Under the pieces are notes generated by a model. The model saw only the letters and a list, made by a program, of their open reading frames with translations, ran no database searches and had not been told where the DNA came from. Of a stretch of 64,000 bases of DNA, positions 52,285 through 61,210 are shown piece by piece. Made by a program: the position numbers and the translations under genes. Origin of the DNA: Cellulophaga sp. 20_2_10 (GTDB lineage Bacteria > Bacteroidota > Bacteroidia > Flavobacteriales > Flavobacteriaceae); contig NZ_JAMCOJ010000001.1 of NCBI RefSeq assembly GCF_023476645.1, positions 1 to 64,000 on the forward strand, in the 5' to 3' direction. Position 1 is the stretch's first letter; each line of letters begins with the position of its first letter.

Positions 52285-53234
52285 TTCCATTCTAAAGCAC
52301 TGCGTTCTTCCCAGTAATTAGAAGGGTTAGTTTTTAGTTCTTTTAATTTTCCTAAATCCTTCTTGCTCAAAACAAAATCTAAGGCTTTGTGGTTGCTGTC
52401 TAGTTGTGTTGTGTTAGATGCGCCGCTTAGTATATAGGTTGGCTCTAATGAATCAATAATAAAACGTAATGCAATGGCGTCTACACTTACGTTGTAATTG
52501 TTAGCGAGGACTTCTAGGGTTTTGTAATTATCTTGGTAGTTTGTAAATGTATCATTCTTAAAAACTCTACCGTTGGCCAATGCCTCTTTTACTATTACAG
52601 TTTTATTTTCTTTTAATACTTGCTTTAAAATAGGGTAGGTAGCCTGTTCAAAAACATTATACGTTACCTGGAAACTTGTAAATAAATCTTCTCCATTAAC
52701 TTTTACGTTTAAAGCTTTTTCTATTACACTACGTTGTTGTGCTCCGCTGGTAGAGATTCCAATGGCTACTCCTGTTTCTTTTTTAATAGTGTGTAATTCC
52801 TCTAAAACTGTGGTGTTGTCTAAAATACCACTTTCTAAAGTAGTGGAGTGTACTTGGTATATACCTAGTTGGGGCAATAATTGTTTAGAGACTTGCCATT
52901 GTTCTAGTAATTTAGATATGGAGTGCTCTTTAATTTCGTGTTTGCCACTGTAGCCTACTTCCCAGTTGGCTACATAAGTATAGCCCCATTTTGTGCCTAA
53001 AACAAGGTCTTTGTATTTTCTTTGATTTTTCCATTCCAATAGAAATTCTTCTCCTTTGCCGTAAGATGGTGCTGTATCAAAATAGCGTAAACCTAGGCTA
53101 TAAGCGTGGTCTAGCATAGTAAAGGCATTTTCTTTAAATGCTGCAATAGACTTGTTTACATTAGCTGTTCTAATGTTTATGTAATCTGGTCTGCCTAAAG
53201 CAGCTAGGCCAAGTCCTATTTTAGTGATTTTCAA
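52281..53234 (-). CDS. Aldo/keto reductase
   Basis: A 317-aa NADPH-dependent reductase. The catalytic tetrad can be seen: Asp in RYFDTAPSYGKGE with its Tyr, Lys in LGTKWGYTY and His in GIYQVHSTT. The barrel continues with YILSGASNTTQLDSN, the cofactor loop. It starts at TTG (53232-53234); no ATG is available before the barrel. Last of the redox block, 10 nt after egtD. The reaction and substrate are unknown; a link to ergothioneine or to thiol metabolism is by position only. Confidence 0.9.
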   Translation of the reverse strand: MKITKIGLGLAALGRPDYINIRTANVNKSIAAFKENAFTMLDHAYSLGLRYFDTAPSYGKGEEFLLEWKNQRKYKDLVLGTKWGYTYVANWEVGYSGKHEIKEHSISKLLEQWQVSKQLLPQLGIYQVHSTTLESGILDNTTVLEELHTIKKETGVAIGISTSGAQQRSVIEKALNVKVNGEDLFTSFQVTYNVFEQATYPILKQVLKENKTVIVKEALANGRVFKNDTFTNYQDNYKTLEVLANNYNVSVDAIALRFIIDSLEPTYILSGASNTTQLDSNHKALDFVLSKKDLGKLKELKTNPSNYWEERSALEWN

Positions 53235-53244
53235 AATTGATGCT

Positions 53245-54183
53245 TTATTTAACCCAAAGGCTGTCTGTAAAATAGTGTTTGCAATCTAAAAAGTTAGTAG
53301 CAACAGAGTATCCTGTTTTTGTTGCTAAATCTTCAATGTCTGTAAGATTGTATTTTTTAGATAATTCGGTCCAAATAAGTTCATTCTGATTAAAATCTAT
53401 CATTTTATCTAGTTTTTTTAGATAAACCTGTTGTTTTTTTAAGCTTATAATGTAACTTTTTACTTCTCCGTTTGTTGGATTGTAATGGCAATAAAAATCA
53501 AAATCATCAATTTTAAAATCAGCCTCTAATTCCCTGTTAATGCGTAGTAAAAGGTTAAGGTTAAAACGTTTTGTAATTCCGTCTTTATCAAAATAAGCAT
53601 TGTGTATGGTAATAGGATTCTTTTTTAGATCGATACCAATTAACAGCTTATCTTTAGGCTTCATGTTGTTATTAAAAAGCTGTAGTAATTCTGTTGCTTC
53701 ATTATAAGAGTAATTGCCAATGTTACTACCCAAAAATAGGAGTAAGCTAGGTGTGGAGTCTTGTTTAAGTTCTTTAAGCATTTTAAAATAGTCACCAATT
53801 TTAGGCTTAATAGAAACATTTGGTAAACGCTCTTTAAGTTTTTCGGTTAACATATCTATAGCTTCTTTACTAATATCTATTGGTATATAGTGAAAAGCAA
53901 TATTGTTTTTCTCTAAATACTCTAGTAGTTTAAAGGTTTTAAACCCATCACCAGCACCAAATTCTATAATGTTAAAAGGCACATTAAACTCTAGTGCATC
54001 TACAATTTGTTTTGCTTGAAGCGATAAAATCTCGAATTCACTATCTGTTAAGTAATACGATTGCATGTGCATAATTTCCTGAAAAATTCTGCTTCCAGCA
54101 TCGTCATAAAAGTACTTAGAAGATAGGTGTTTTTTTGGCGCAGTAAGGCCATCTAATATATCTTTGTCAAAGGTATAGTCCAT
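53245..54183 (-). CDS. egtD: L-histidine N-alpha-methyltransferase EgtD
   Basis: Trimethylates histidine to hercynine with three SAM, the first step of ergothioneine. 312 aa. Marks: the opening LTAPKKHLSSKYFYDDAGSRIFQ, the SAM motif NIIEFGAGDGFKTFKLL and FLGSNIGNYSYNEA, all as in EgtD proteins. A C-terminal hydrophobic segment ends with HYFTDSLW, close to the family. The ATG at 54183 was chosen (MDYTFDKDIL); the four extra codons begin with TTG. It is 1 nt from egtB and so tightly coupled. Confidence 0.93.
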   Translation of the reverse strand: MDYTFDKDILDGLTAPKKHLSSKYFYDDAGSRIFQEIMHMQSYYLTDSEFEILSLQAKQIVDALEFNVPFNIIEFGAGDGFKTFKLLEYLEKNNIAFHYIPIDISKEAIDMLTEKLKERLPNVSIKPKIGDYFKMLKELKQDSTPSLLLFLGSNIGNYSYNEATELLQLFNNNMKPKDKLLIGIDLKKNPITIHNAYFDKDGITKRFNLNLLLRINRELEADFKIDDFDFYCHYNPTNGEVKSYIISLKKQQVYLKKLDKMIDFNQNELIWTELSKKYNLTDIEDLATKTGYSVATNFLDCKHYFTDSLWVK

Positions 54184-54184
54184 A

Positions 54185-55333
54185 TTATTGTGCAAGTCTT
54201 ATTCCAGAAAATAACCAACGCATATCTGGCTGAAAAAAGTTTCTGTATGTTTTTCTACTGTGGTTCTTTGGTGTTGCTATAGAGGCTCCTCTAAGCACGT
54301 GTTGGTTAATCATGAATTTACCATTGTATTCGCCTAAAGCACCAGGAGCTTTAGAGAAATTTGGATAAGGTAAATAGGCGCTATTGGTCCATTCCCAAAG
54401 CTGCCCGTAATTTAGGTGTTCTGCCGCAACTTCCCACTCAAACTCCGTAGGTAAGCGCATTTGTTTCCATTCTGCATAGGCATAGGCTTCAAACATACTA
54501 ATGTGTGTAACCGGTTTATTTGGTTCTACAGGTTTAAATCCGTCTAGGGTATAATAATGCCAAACCCCTTTAACCTTGTGCCAATATAGTGGTGCTGCAA
54601 TCTCATTTTTAGTAATGTAATCCCAGCCTTCTGCATGCCAAAGATTAAAATTGGTATAACCACCGGCTTCTATAAAAGCAATATATTCTGCGTTTGTAGT
54701 TAGGTTATTGCTAATTTTAAACTTGTGAATGTACGTTTTATGCATCCCTAGTTCATTATCAAAACTAAAACCATCGGCGTTGTGACCTATTTGGTATACA
54801 CCTTCATCTATGGTAATAAACTCTTGTTTTTCAGTAATATCTTTTAATGCTATATTATTCTCTAGGGTAGGGAATGTAGGCTGATTGCCAAAAATGTATT
54901 TAATATCATAATAAAACAACTCTTGATGTTGCTGCTCGTGGTTTATACCAAGTTCTATAATTTCTAAGGCTTCTTTAGGTGGGTTACGCTCTAAAAAAGC
55001 AGTCATTTTAACATCTACATAACTTCTATAAGCATAAATTTCTTTTACGGTTGGGCGTGTCATTAATCCCCTATTAGGACGTAAAACACGTTCGCCTGCG
55101 TTGTTGTAATAGCTATTGAAAAGGTATGCAAAATCATCGTTGTAAACGGTGTATTTTGTACTAAATTCTTTTAAAACAAACTGCTCAAAAAACCAAGTGG
55201 TATGCGCCAAATGCCACTTAGGAGGCGACACAAAGTCTGTTGGTTGCACAGAATAATCTTCGGTTTCTAAGCCGGAGCATAATGTTATAAAGCGGTTACG
55301 AGTGTTTAGGTATGCGTCTTTTAAATTAATCAT
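54185..55333 (-). CDS. egtB: Iron-dependent sulfoxide synthase EgtB
   Basis: Joins hercynine to a thiol (gamma-Glu-Cys or Cys) with oxygen. 382 aa, shorter than the mycobacterial form (about 430). N-terminal DinB-like domain carries the three-His iron site: His44 in [12 protein letters not shown] and His132/His136 in [10 protein letters not shown]. The C-terminal part is the formylglycine-generating-enzyme fold ([43 protein letters not shown]). No egtC or egtE lies nearby. It overlaps the hydrolase-OsmC gene by 8 nt. Unlike OvoA it has no fused methyltransferase. Confidence 0.94.
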   Translation of the reverse strand: MINLKDAYLNTRNRFITLCSGLETEDYSVQPTDFVSPPKWHLAHTTWFFEQFVLKEFSTKYTVYNDDFAYLFNSYYNNAGERVLRPNRGLMTRPTVKEIYAYRSYVDVKMTAFLERNPPKEALEIIELGINHEQQHQELFYYDIKYIFGNQPTFPTLENNIALKDITEKQEFITIDEGVYQIGHNADGFSFDNELGMHKTYIHKFKISNNLTTNAEYIAFIEAGGYTNFNLWHAEGWDYITKNEIAAPLYWHKVKGVWHYYTLDGFKPVEPNKPVTHISMFEAYAYAEWKQMRLPTEFEWEVAAEHLNYGQLWEWTNSAYLPYPNFSKAPGALGEYNGKFMINQHVLRGASIATPKNHSRKTYRNFFQPDMRWLFSGIRLAQ

Positions 55334-56546
55334 TTACTACTTCGGTATCTATTATAATGTCACTTTGTAATGTTCTGTGAACAGGGCATTTAGATGCTAT
55401 CTCTTTAAGTCTTTGTTTCTGTTTTTCATCTAGGTTACCAACAAATTTTAATTTCTTAGAAAGATGATCATACTTGGTAGGTTTGTCTACATCTAGCATT
55501 AAATCTGCGCTGTGTTTTTTTGCATACGTAATATAAACAAAAACTTCTTGTAAATCCCATTTTTTGCGTTGCGCGTACATTTTTAAAGTCATTACGGTGC
55601 ACGCAGCTAAACCAGCACTTAGAAAATCGTAAGGAGAAGGGCCAAAGTCATCTCCTATATCTTCCGGTTCATCTGCAATTAGAGTATGCTTTTTGGTCTG
55701 TATGGTTGTGGTAAAATTATCTTCAACTAAATTTAAATGACCAACCAGTTGTTCGCCTTCTGTAGAGAGCATTTTATTCTCTTTAGGCTCAAAGTAACGC
55801 TGTACCCAAGTTCCAATTACATTACCAGCATAAATACTGTCTTTGCTGTTTGTAAGTAGGTGATCTGCCTGGTCTAAACTAACAAAGCTTTTAGGGTGGT
55901 GTGCGTTTAAATAAAGCTCCTGTGCGTTATCTACGCTAACAGTGGCATCTATAGGTGAGTGCAGTATTAATATTGGCTTACGGAGCTCTTTTGTAATCTT
56001 AGGCAAATCGGTTTTGCTAAAATCTTCTGCAAATTCTCTATTTATTTTAAAAGGTCTGCCGCCTATGTTAACCTCTACTGCTCCTTTTTCTGGTATGCTG
56101 CTAACATCGTGAGTAAATAAATGTGTTACGTGGCTAGCAGTAGATGGTGCGCCAATAGTGGCAACAGCTTTAATATTATCTAGCTTAGAGGCTGCAACGA
56201 TAACAGCTGCACCGCCAAGTGAATGACCAACAAGTAGGGAAGGAGCATCATACTGTTCTGTTAAGTAATTATTTACGGCAATAAGATCGTCTACGTTAGC
56301 AGAAAAATGACTGTCTGCAAATTCACCTTCACTACGACCAAGCCCTGTAAAATCGAACCTAAGAACACCAAAACCGTGCGTAGTTAAAGATCTACTTATG
56401 TTTTTTACAGCTGTTAATGTGCTACTACACGTAAAGCAATGGGCAAAAATGGCAAAGTAATTTGGTTTTTGGTTTGCGGGCAGTTCCAAGTATGCCTGTA
56501 ACTGTATTCCGTTTTTATTTTCTATATGTAATCTAGTGCTTTTCAT
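55326..56546 (-). CDS. Alpha/beta hydrolase - OsmC fusion protein
   Basis: A 406-aa two-domain protein. Residues 1-250 form a hydrolase with the nucleophile Ser in [11 protein letters not shown], and [17 protein letters not shown] (Asp) and QADHLL (His) complete the triad. Residues 270-406 are OsmC/Ohr-like with reactive Cys in [16 protein letters not shown] and in [10 protein letters not shown], which reduce organic hydroperoxides. The fusion is common in Bacteroidota and Proteobacteria. It overlaps the MsrA-like gene by 14 nt and egtB by 8 nt. Confidence 0.94.
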   Translation of the reverse strand: MKSTRLHIENKNGIQLQAYLELPANQKPNYFAIFAHCFTCSSTLTAVKNISRSLTTHGFGVLRFDFTGLGRSEGEFADSHFSANVDDLIAVNNYLTEQYDAPSLLVGHSLGGAAVIVAASKLDNIKAVATIGAPSTASHVTHLFTHDVSSIPEKGAVEVNIGGRPFKINREFAEDFSKTDLPKITKELRKPILILHSPIDATVSVDNAQELYLNAHHPKSFVSLDQADHLLTNSKDSIYAGNVIGTWVQRYFEPKENKMLSTEGEQLVGHLNLVEDNFTTTIQTKKHTLIADEPEDIGDDFGPSPYDFLSAGLAACTVMTLKMYAQRKKWDLQEVFVYITYAKKHSADLMLDVDKPTKYDHLSKKLKFVGNLDEKQKQRLKEIASKCPVHRTLQSDIIIDTEVVND

Positions 56547-57054
56547 AGAGTAGTTTTTCGGTGTTAATTTGCTTAGAAAATGTACGTAATAACATTTGTA
56601 GTTTAGGTGTAATGTAGGTTTTGCAAAACGGCTTATTAGGATTGTTGTAATAGTAATTTTTAAACTGTTCTTCAGAAGGTTTAAATGCTGAAAACGGATA
56701 AACTTTTGTTATAATTTTATTTTCAAACTCGGGTTGAAAATCGCTTACGATAGCATTAATTTCTTTTGCTTGTTCTGATGAAAACACATAAAATGCCGAT
56801 CGGTATTTTTTACGAAACGAATGGTTTGATGTGCTTTTATGAGTTAATAAATGGATGTTAACCAGTGTTTTAATGCTTATCTCCTCAATATTAAGTTGAA
56901 GTAGTATAGCTTCAGAGAAATTAGTGTTTTCTCCGGTTGAAGAAACAAAACCCTGTTGCAAATTATACACACCAATAAGCGACTTAAAAACAGCTTCTGT
57001 ACACCAATGACATCCGCCACCTAATGCAATTTTATAAAATTGTTTTTCTATCAT
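56533..57054 (-). CDS. Divergent MsrA-like protein
   Basis: A 173-aa paralogue of peptide methionine-S-sulfoxide reductase. The active-site motif reads [12 protein letters not shown] (Cys near residue 15, with His in place of the usual Phe) and has a second Cys. The canonical GYTGG is GFVSSTG, so the catalytic Tyr is Phe, and the later NRQG...GTQYRS is SFRKKYRS. It may act on another substrate or be in decline. It lies between the DUF427 gene (17 nt) and the hydrolase-OsmC gene (14-nt overlap). A canonical MsrA is at 60138-60689. Confidence 0.85.
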   Translation of the reverse strand: MIEKQFYKIALGGGCHWCTEAVFKSLIGVYNLQQGFVSSTGENTNFSEAILLQLNIEEISIKTLVNIHLLTHKSTSNHSFRKKYRSAFYVFSSEQAKEINAIVSDFQPEFENKIITKVYPFSAFKPSEEQFKNYYYNNPNKPFCKTYITPKLQMLLRTFSKQINTEKLLYEKH

Positions 57055-57071
57055 TCTAAGCGCTGAAAATA

Positions 57072-57353
57072 TTATTCTACTACCTCAACACCTTTCCAAA
57101 ATGCAACATAACCTTCTATTGGTTTTGCCATTTTAGATACCTCTGGGTAATGCCACGCGGCATCTTTATTTTCTTTGCCATCTACAGTAACTGTATAGTA
57201 ATGTGCTTTACCTTTCCAAGGGCAGGTTGTATGTGTTTGTGTCGCATTAAAAAACTCCTGTTTAATGCTCTCTTTAGGAAAATAATGATTGTTTTCTATT
57301 ACTACAGTGTCATTACTTTCTGCTATTACGGTATTGTTCCAAATTGCTTTCAT
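57072..57353 (-). CDS. DUF427 domain protein
   Basis: A 93-aa protein of the DUF427 family (beta-tent fold). Marks are KAIWNNTVIAES, VVIENNHYFPKESI, TTCPWKGKAHYYTV and KDAAWHYPEVSKMAKPIEGYVAFW, all conserved in the family. The function is not known. It is preceded by a 121-nt gap that contains the GACAAAAT string on the minus strand (57392-57399), so it may open a second transcript covering MsrA-like to AKR. Confidence 0.92.
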   Translation of the reverse strand: MKAIWNNTVIAESNDTVVIENNHYFPKESIKQEFFNATQTHTTCPWKGKAHYYTVTVDGKENKDAAWHYPEVSKMAKPIEGYVAFWKGVEVVE

Positions 57354-57391
57354 AAGTTGTATGTTGTCTTGTATTAATTTATAGTGTCTAA

Positions 57392-57399
57392 ATTTTGTC
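57392..57399 (-). promoter_or_regulatory. GACAAAAT string upstream of DUF427
   Basis: On the minus strand CGACAAAAT (57392-57400), about 39-47 nt before the DUF427 start. The same nine bases lie before msrB at 61203-61211. Possible shared operator or promoter element; inference only. Confidence 0.3.
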
Positions 57400-57474
57400 G
57401 GTTAAACCTTCTTAAAATTACAATAACTCCTAGTTGCTTAATTCGTAATTGATTAAAGGATAATGTTCTTTGTT

Positions 57475-58209
57475 TTAGCGGTACTCAGGATTTTCAAAAC
57501 TCCATTTTTTGCCATTATCCCAGGCTTCTCTGGAGTTACCATAACTAGGATATCCGCCTTGTTCTTTTAGCATCTTAGCTAAATGCATAAGGTTGTAGGT
57601 CATAAAAGTTGTATTTCTGTTTGTAAAGTCGGACTGTAAGCCAACAGGCGTATTTAATTTTTCTCCTTTCCACTCGGTGTCACCATAACTTGGTCCTGGT
57701 CCAACTTCACCAATCCACCCAGCATCTGCTTGTGGCGGTATAGAATAGCCAATGTGTTGCATAGCGTATAAAATACCCATAGCACAGTGTTTTACGCCGT
57801 CTTCATTACCAGTAATAATAGTGCCGCCAACTTTTCCGTAGAACAAATACTGCCCTTTTTCATTGGTCATACCACTCATAGCATAAAGTCTTTCTATAAG
57901 TTTTTGAGCTACAGAAGACTTTTCGCCCAACCAAATAGGAGTACCTATTATTAGAATATCTGCATCTATAATTTTCTTAAATAGCTCTGGCCATTCATCT
58001 TTTTCCCATCCGTGCGCTGTCATATCCGGATAAACACCACTAGCCACGTCGTGATCTATAAGACGTATTTCTTCTACAGTTACATTCTCTTTTTGCATTA
58101 TTTGCTTAGAAACATCCATAAGTTTGGAAGTGTGACTTTCCGATGGAGATTTTTTAAGCGTACAATTAATGTACATTGCTTTTAAGGTACTGAAATCTGT
58201 TTTTTGCAT
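57475..58209 (-). CDS. Flavodoxin-fold NAD(P)H-dependent oxidoreductase
   Basis: A 244-aa flavodoxin/NADPH-FMN-reductase-like protein. Marks: MYINCTLKKSPSESHTSKLM (phosphate-binding loop), DILIIGTPIWLGEKSSVAQKLIERL (flavin site), GKVGGTIITGNEDGVKHCAMGI. Such proteins carry FMN and reduce quinones or other acceptors. ATG 58209 (MQKTDF) is preferred, since the longer start overlaps the selO gene. The gap to selO is 26 nt. Confidence 0.9.
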   Translation of the reverse strand: MQKTDFSTLKAMYINCTLKKSPSESHTSKLMDVSKQIMQKENVTVEEIRLIDHDVASGVYPDMTAHGWEKDEWPELFKKIIDADILIIGTPIWLGEKSSVAQKLIERLYAMSGMTNEKGQYLFYGKVGGTIITGNEDGVKHCAMGILYAMQHIGYSIPPQADAGWIGEVGPGPSYGDTEWKGEKLNTPVGLQSDFTNRNTTFMTYNLMHLAKMLKEQGGYPSYGNSREAWDNGKKWSFENPEYR

Positions 58210-58235
58210 AGTGTTTGTTTTAGGTTTCACCAGGT

Positions 58236-59798
58236 TTAAGAGCTGCAAGACAGCATAGAACAACCTACTTTATGTCTTGCCCATTCAGGTCTTTTTGCAA
58301 ACCATTTGTTGTGGTTTTGTTGTTCGTTATATGGTTGTTTTAGAATAGTATACAATTCATTAATTAAAGTATAATCTCCATTTTCTGCAGCGTCTATAGC
58401 TAGCTGGGACATATAGTTTCGCAACACATATTTTGGATTAACTAAGTTCATTTGTTGCTTGCGCTTCTCTGGGGCTGTATGCTCTAACTCTAATCTATTT
58501 GCATAAGCAGTAAACCATTTGTTCCATTTACTTTTTACAGCGTTTGTAAGTGCATCAGGATTGTAATAAGCATCTTCTAACAGCTTTAGAGCCTCTTCAG
58601 GAGCCTTATTGTTAAAGTTGGCTAACGTTCTATAGAATATGGTCATATCTGTCTCTACAAGCTGTAAATTAGCTTCTAGTTCTTGAATTAGTTTAAAGTC
58701 GGAATCAAATTCTGTATACAGACCTATTTTAGAACGCATCATTTTTAAAGAAGCCTTATCATAACCTAGTTTGTAATCGTCTAAAATAGCTTCTAATGGA
58801 GCAGCTTCATTAACTAAGGGAAACAAAGCATTTGCCAATTGAAAAAGATTCCATAAACCAACGTTAGGCTGATTGCTGTAACGATAGCGTCTATTTTCTG
58901 CGTCTGTTGTGTTAGGAGTCCAATCTACATCATAGTCTTCTAACCAGCCGTATGGCCCATAATCTATAGTTAACCCAAGGATAGACATATTATCTGTATT
59001 CATGACACCATGCACAAAACCTACACGCTGCCAATGCACAATCATTTCTAATGTACGCTCTGCAACTTCTTTAAAAAATGCGATATATGTTTCTTTAGAT
59101 GGATCCCCTAAATGAGAAAAATGATTTTTAATAGTATAATCCACTAGTGTTTTTAGTGTAGCAGTATCTTCTCTTGCTGCTAATAATTGAAAACTTCCAA
59201 AACGCAGAAAACTAGGCGCAACTCTAGATACAACAGCGCCTTTTTCATAAGCAGCATTGCCATTGTATAACATATCTCTTAAAACTTGGTCTCCTGTAAG
59301 AGCTAAAGATAAGGCTCTTGTTGTTGGTACACCTAAGTGGTACATGGCTTCGCTACACAAATACTCTCGTACAGATGAGCGTAGCACAGCCAAGCCATCT
59401 GCAGTTCTAGAATACGGAGTTTCGCCAGCTCCTTTAAGCTGTAACGCCCATATTTTGTTGTTGTGTTCTACCTCTGCAAGGTTAATAGCTCTACCATCTC
59501 CTAATTGTCCGGCCCAATTGCCAAATTGGTGTCCGCCATAGCACATAGCATATGGTTTTGTATCTACCATAACACTATTACCTGTAAACACATTTAGGAA
59601 CTCTTTGGTGGCGCTATCTTTTTTAGTTAATCCAAGAGTTTGCAACATATCATCAGACACGTGTAACAATTGTGGATTAGCTGTTTGTTTAGGTGTAACA
59701 TAAGAGAAACAAGCATTGGAGACCTGTCTTCTAGAATTTTCTAAAATAGGATCTGCGGGTAATTGCGATGTAAATCTATCTTTTAAATTAAATTTCAT
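58236..59798 (-). CDS. selO: SelO/YdiU-family protein AMPylator
   Basis: A pseudokinase-fold enzyme that transfers AMP to Ser/Thr/Tyr of target proteins; in E. coli and mitochondria it is tied to redox control. 520 aa, normal length. Marks are CYGGHQFGNWAGQLGDGRAI, LQLKGAGETPYSRTADGLAV, HGVMNTDNMSILGLTIDYGP (inverted-active-site motifs) and the Cys-rich end VGCSMLSCSS, the region where SelO of animals has selenocysteine. It is 3 nt from the GNAT gene. Confidence 0.96.
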   Translation of the reverse strand: MKFNLKDRFTSQLPADPILENSRRQVSNACFSYVTPKQTANPQLLHVSDDMLQTLGLTKKDSATKEFLNVFTGNSVMVDTKPYAMCYGGHQFGNWAGQLGDGRAINLAEVEHNNKIWALQLKGAGETPYSRTADGLAVLRSSVREYLCSEAMYHLGVPTTRALSLALTGDQVLRDMLYNGNAAYEKGAVVSRVAPSFLRFGSFQLLAAREDTATLKTLVDYTIKNHFSHLGDPSKETYIAFFKEVAERTLEMIVHWQRVGFVHGVMNTDNMSILGLTIDYGPYGWLEDYDVDWTPNTTDAENRRYRYSNQPNVGLWNLFQLANALFPLVNEAAPLEAILDDYKLGYDKASLKMMRSKIGLYTEFDSDFKLIQELEANLQLVETDMTIFYRTLANFNNKAPEEALKLLEDAYYNPDALTNAVKSKWNKWFTAYANRLELEHTAPEKRKQQMNLVNPKYVLRNYMSQLAIDAAENGDYTLINELYTILKQPYNEQQNHNKWFAKRPEWARHKVGCSMLSCSS

Positions 59799-59801
59799 TG
59801 C

Positions 59802-60077
59802 TTATGCTTGTTCAATTATAGAATTCCATTTGTCACTTCTTTTGGCAATAGCTTTTACATAACCGCATACAGCCACAGCTTTGTAACCTTCTGTGGTTAA
59901 TAGCTCAAAAGTTTGTTCTACTAAAACTTTACCAACACCTTTTCCTCTTAGGCTAGTAGGTACTTCAGAATATACCAAGTACATTTTACCATCTTTTAAT
60001 TTATAATCTACAAATGCAGTTGAACCTTCTACATCCATAGTAAATTTTTGATTTTCTTTATCGTGTATAACTTTCAT
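59802..60077 (-). CDS. Small GNAT-family N-acetyltransferase
   Basis: A 91-aa minimal acetyltransferase of the YidJ-like GNAT type. The acetyl-CoA loop is SLRGKGVGKVLVEQTFELL; strand and helix elements before it (TAFVDYKLKDGKMYLVYSEV) match the family. The end AIAKRSDKWNSIIE corresponds to the later helix. The target is unknown. It is preceded by an intercistronic hairpin (60094-60126), 17 nt upstream of its start, and followed by selO after 3 nt. Confidence 0.92.
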   Translation of the reverse strand: MKVIHDKENQKFTMDVEGSTAFVDYKLKDGKMYLVYSEVPTSLRGKGVGKVLVEQTFELLTTEGYKAVAVCGYVKAIAKRSDKWNSIIEQA

Positions 60078-60093
60078 TCTTTCTAAAATTTAA

Positions 60094-60126
60094 AATACCT
60101 GCAAGTCAAATAGAAATACAGGTATT
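60094..60126 (-). promoter_or_regulatory. Intercistronic hairpin between msrA and GNAT genes
   Basis: An 8-bp stem (60094-60101 with 60119-60126, AATACCTG/CAGGTATT) encloses a 17-nt loop. On the minus strand it is followed by TTTAAATTTT. It could be a weak terminator or attenuator or an mRNA-processing site. Confidence 0.4.
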
Positions 60127-60137
60127 ATATGTTTTTA

Positions 60138-60689
60138 TTAAGCTGTTACGCTTTTTAATTTATCTGCGTGCATTTGTCGTAGTTTGGCCAATTTTGGATC
60201 TATAACTACGGTACAGTAGCCCATTGTTTTATTGTTTTCATAAAAACTCTGGTGGTCTTCTTCTGCGTCATAAAAAACACCAATAGGACTAAGTTCTGTT
60301 ACAATAGGGTCTGCATAGTAAGGAGCCATTTCTGCTAAAACAACCTCAGCAACCTCTTTTTGCATTTGACTATGGTAATAAATTACAGATCTGTATTGTG
60401 TACCAGCATCTGCACCTTGTCTGTTAAGCGTAGTAGGGTTGTGGGTGGTCATAAATATAACTAGTAAATCTTGGTAAGATACCTCTGCCGAGTTATATGT
60501 AACTTGTACCACCTCTGCGTGACCAGTTAGGCCAGAGCATATTTCTCTGTACGTTGGTCTACCAGGCGCAATACCGCCAGTATACCCAGAAACTACCTTT
60601 TCTACACCTTTAACCTCATTAAAAACTGCTTCTGTACACCAAAAGCATCCTCCACCAACAGTTAACGTTTCTAATTTTCTATTCTTCAT
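60138..60689 (-). CDS. msrA: Peptide-methionine (S)-S-oxide reductase MsrA
   Basis: Repairs S-methionine sulfoxide in proteins. 183 aa. The catalytic set is whole: GGGCFWCTEAVF (reactive Cys), GYTGGIAPGRPTYREICSG (Tyr and Glu side), GHAEVVQVTY and NRQGADAGTQYRSVIYY. It overlaps msrB by 4 nt (ATGA), so the pair is co-translated. The far paralogue at 56533-57054 lacks the Tyr. Confidence 0.97.
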   Translation of the reverse strand: MKNRKLETLTVGGGCFWCTEAVFNEVKGVEKVVSGYTGGIAPGRPTYREICSGLTGHAEVVQVTYNSAEVSYQDLLVIFMTTHNPTTLNRQGADAGTQYRSVIYYHSQMQKEVAEVVLAEMAPYYADPIVTELSPIGVFYDAEEDHQSFYENNKTMGYCTVVIDPKLAKLRQMHADKLKSVTA

Positions 60690-61147
60690 TCTTGTATTTC
60701 CTTTCTATTTTGTAATTGTAAAGCTTCTGAGTTTACACAATAGCGTAAACCACTAGGTTCTGGTCCGTCTGGAAAAATATGACCTAAATGCGCGTTGCAC
60801 GTATTGCATAAAACCGCTACCCGAACCATTCCAAAACTACTATCTTTTACATATTTAATAGCATTTTCTTTAATGGGTTGTGTAAAACTAGGCCAACCAG
60901 AGTTAGACTTAAACTTAATGTCAGAGTTAAACAACGGCGTATTACAGCAAACACAATTATAATCACCGTCTGTAAAAGAACTGCACAATGCACCTGTATG
61001 CGCTGGTTCGGTTCCTTTTTTACGCGTAATTCTATATTGTTCTGGCGTTAGCAATTGTTTCCATTCACTATCCGACTTTTCAACTTTAAAATCTGGATCT
61101 AGATTGCCCTTTACAGCAAAATGAATTACATTTTTCCAAGTTAGCAT
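60686..61147 (-). CDS. msrB: Peptide-methionine (R)-S-oxide reductase MsrB
   Basis: Repairs R-methionine sulfoxide, complementing MsrA. 153 aa. Zinc Cys pairs are in CVCCNTPLF and VLCNTCNAHLGH, the active-site RYCVNSEAL provides the catalytic Cys, and SGWPSFTQPI and HIFPDGPEPSGLRYC are family signatures. First gene of the redox block; 160 nt of gap lies upstream. The GACAAAAT string at 61203-61210 is about 56-64 nt before the start. Confidence 0.97.
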   Translation of the reverse strand: MLTWKNVIHFAVKGNLDPDFKVEKSDSEWKQLLTPEQYRITRKKGTEPAHTGALCSSFTDGDYNCVCCNTPLFNSDIKFKSNSGWPSFTQPIKENAIKYVKDSSFGMVRVAVLCNTCNAHLGHIFPDGPEPSGLRYCVNSEALQLQNRKEIQE

Positions 61148-61202
61148 AAACCAATTTCCTTTCTACTTTACAATTGTTATGATACTGTTATATTACTTGT
61201 GT

Positions 61203-61210
61203 ATTTTGTC
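61203..61210 (-). promoter_or_regulatory. GACAAAAT string upstream of msrB
   Basis: On the minus strand CGACAAAAT (61203-61211), the same nine bases as before DUF427. Another GACAAAAT lies at 20570-20577 next to the TetR-type gene on the plus strand. Inference only. Confidence 0.3.
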
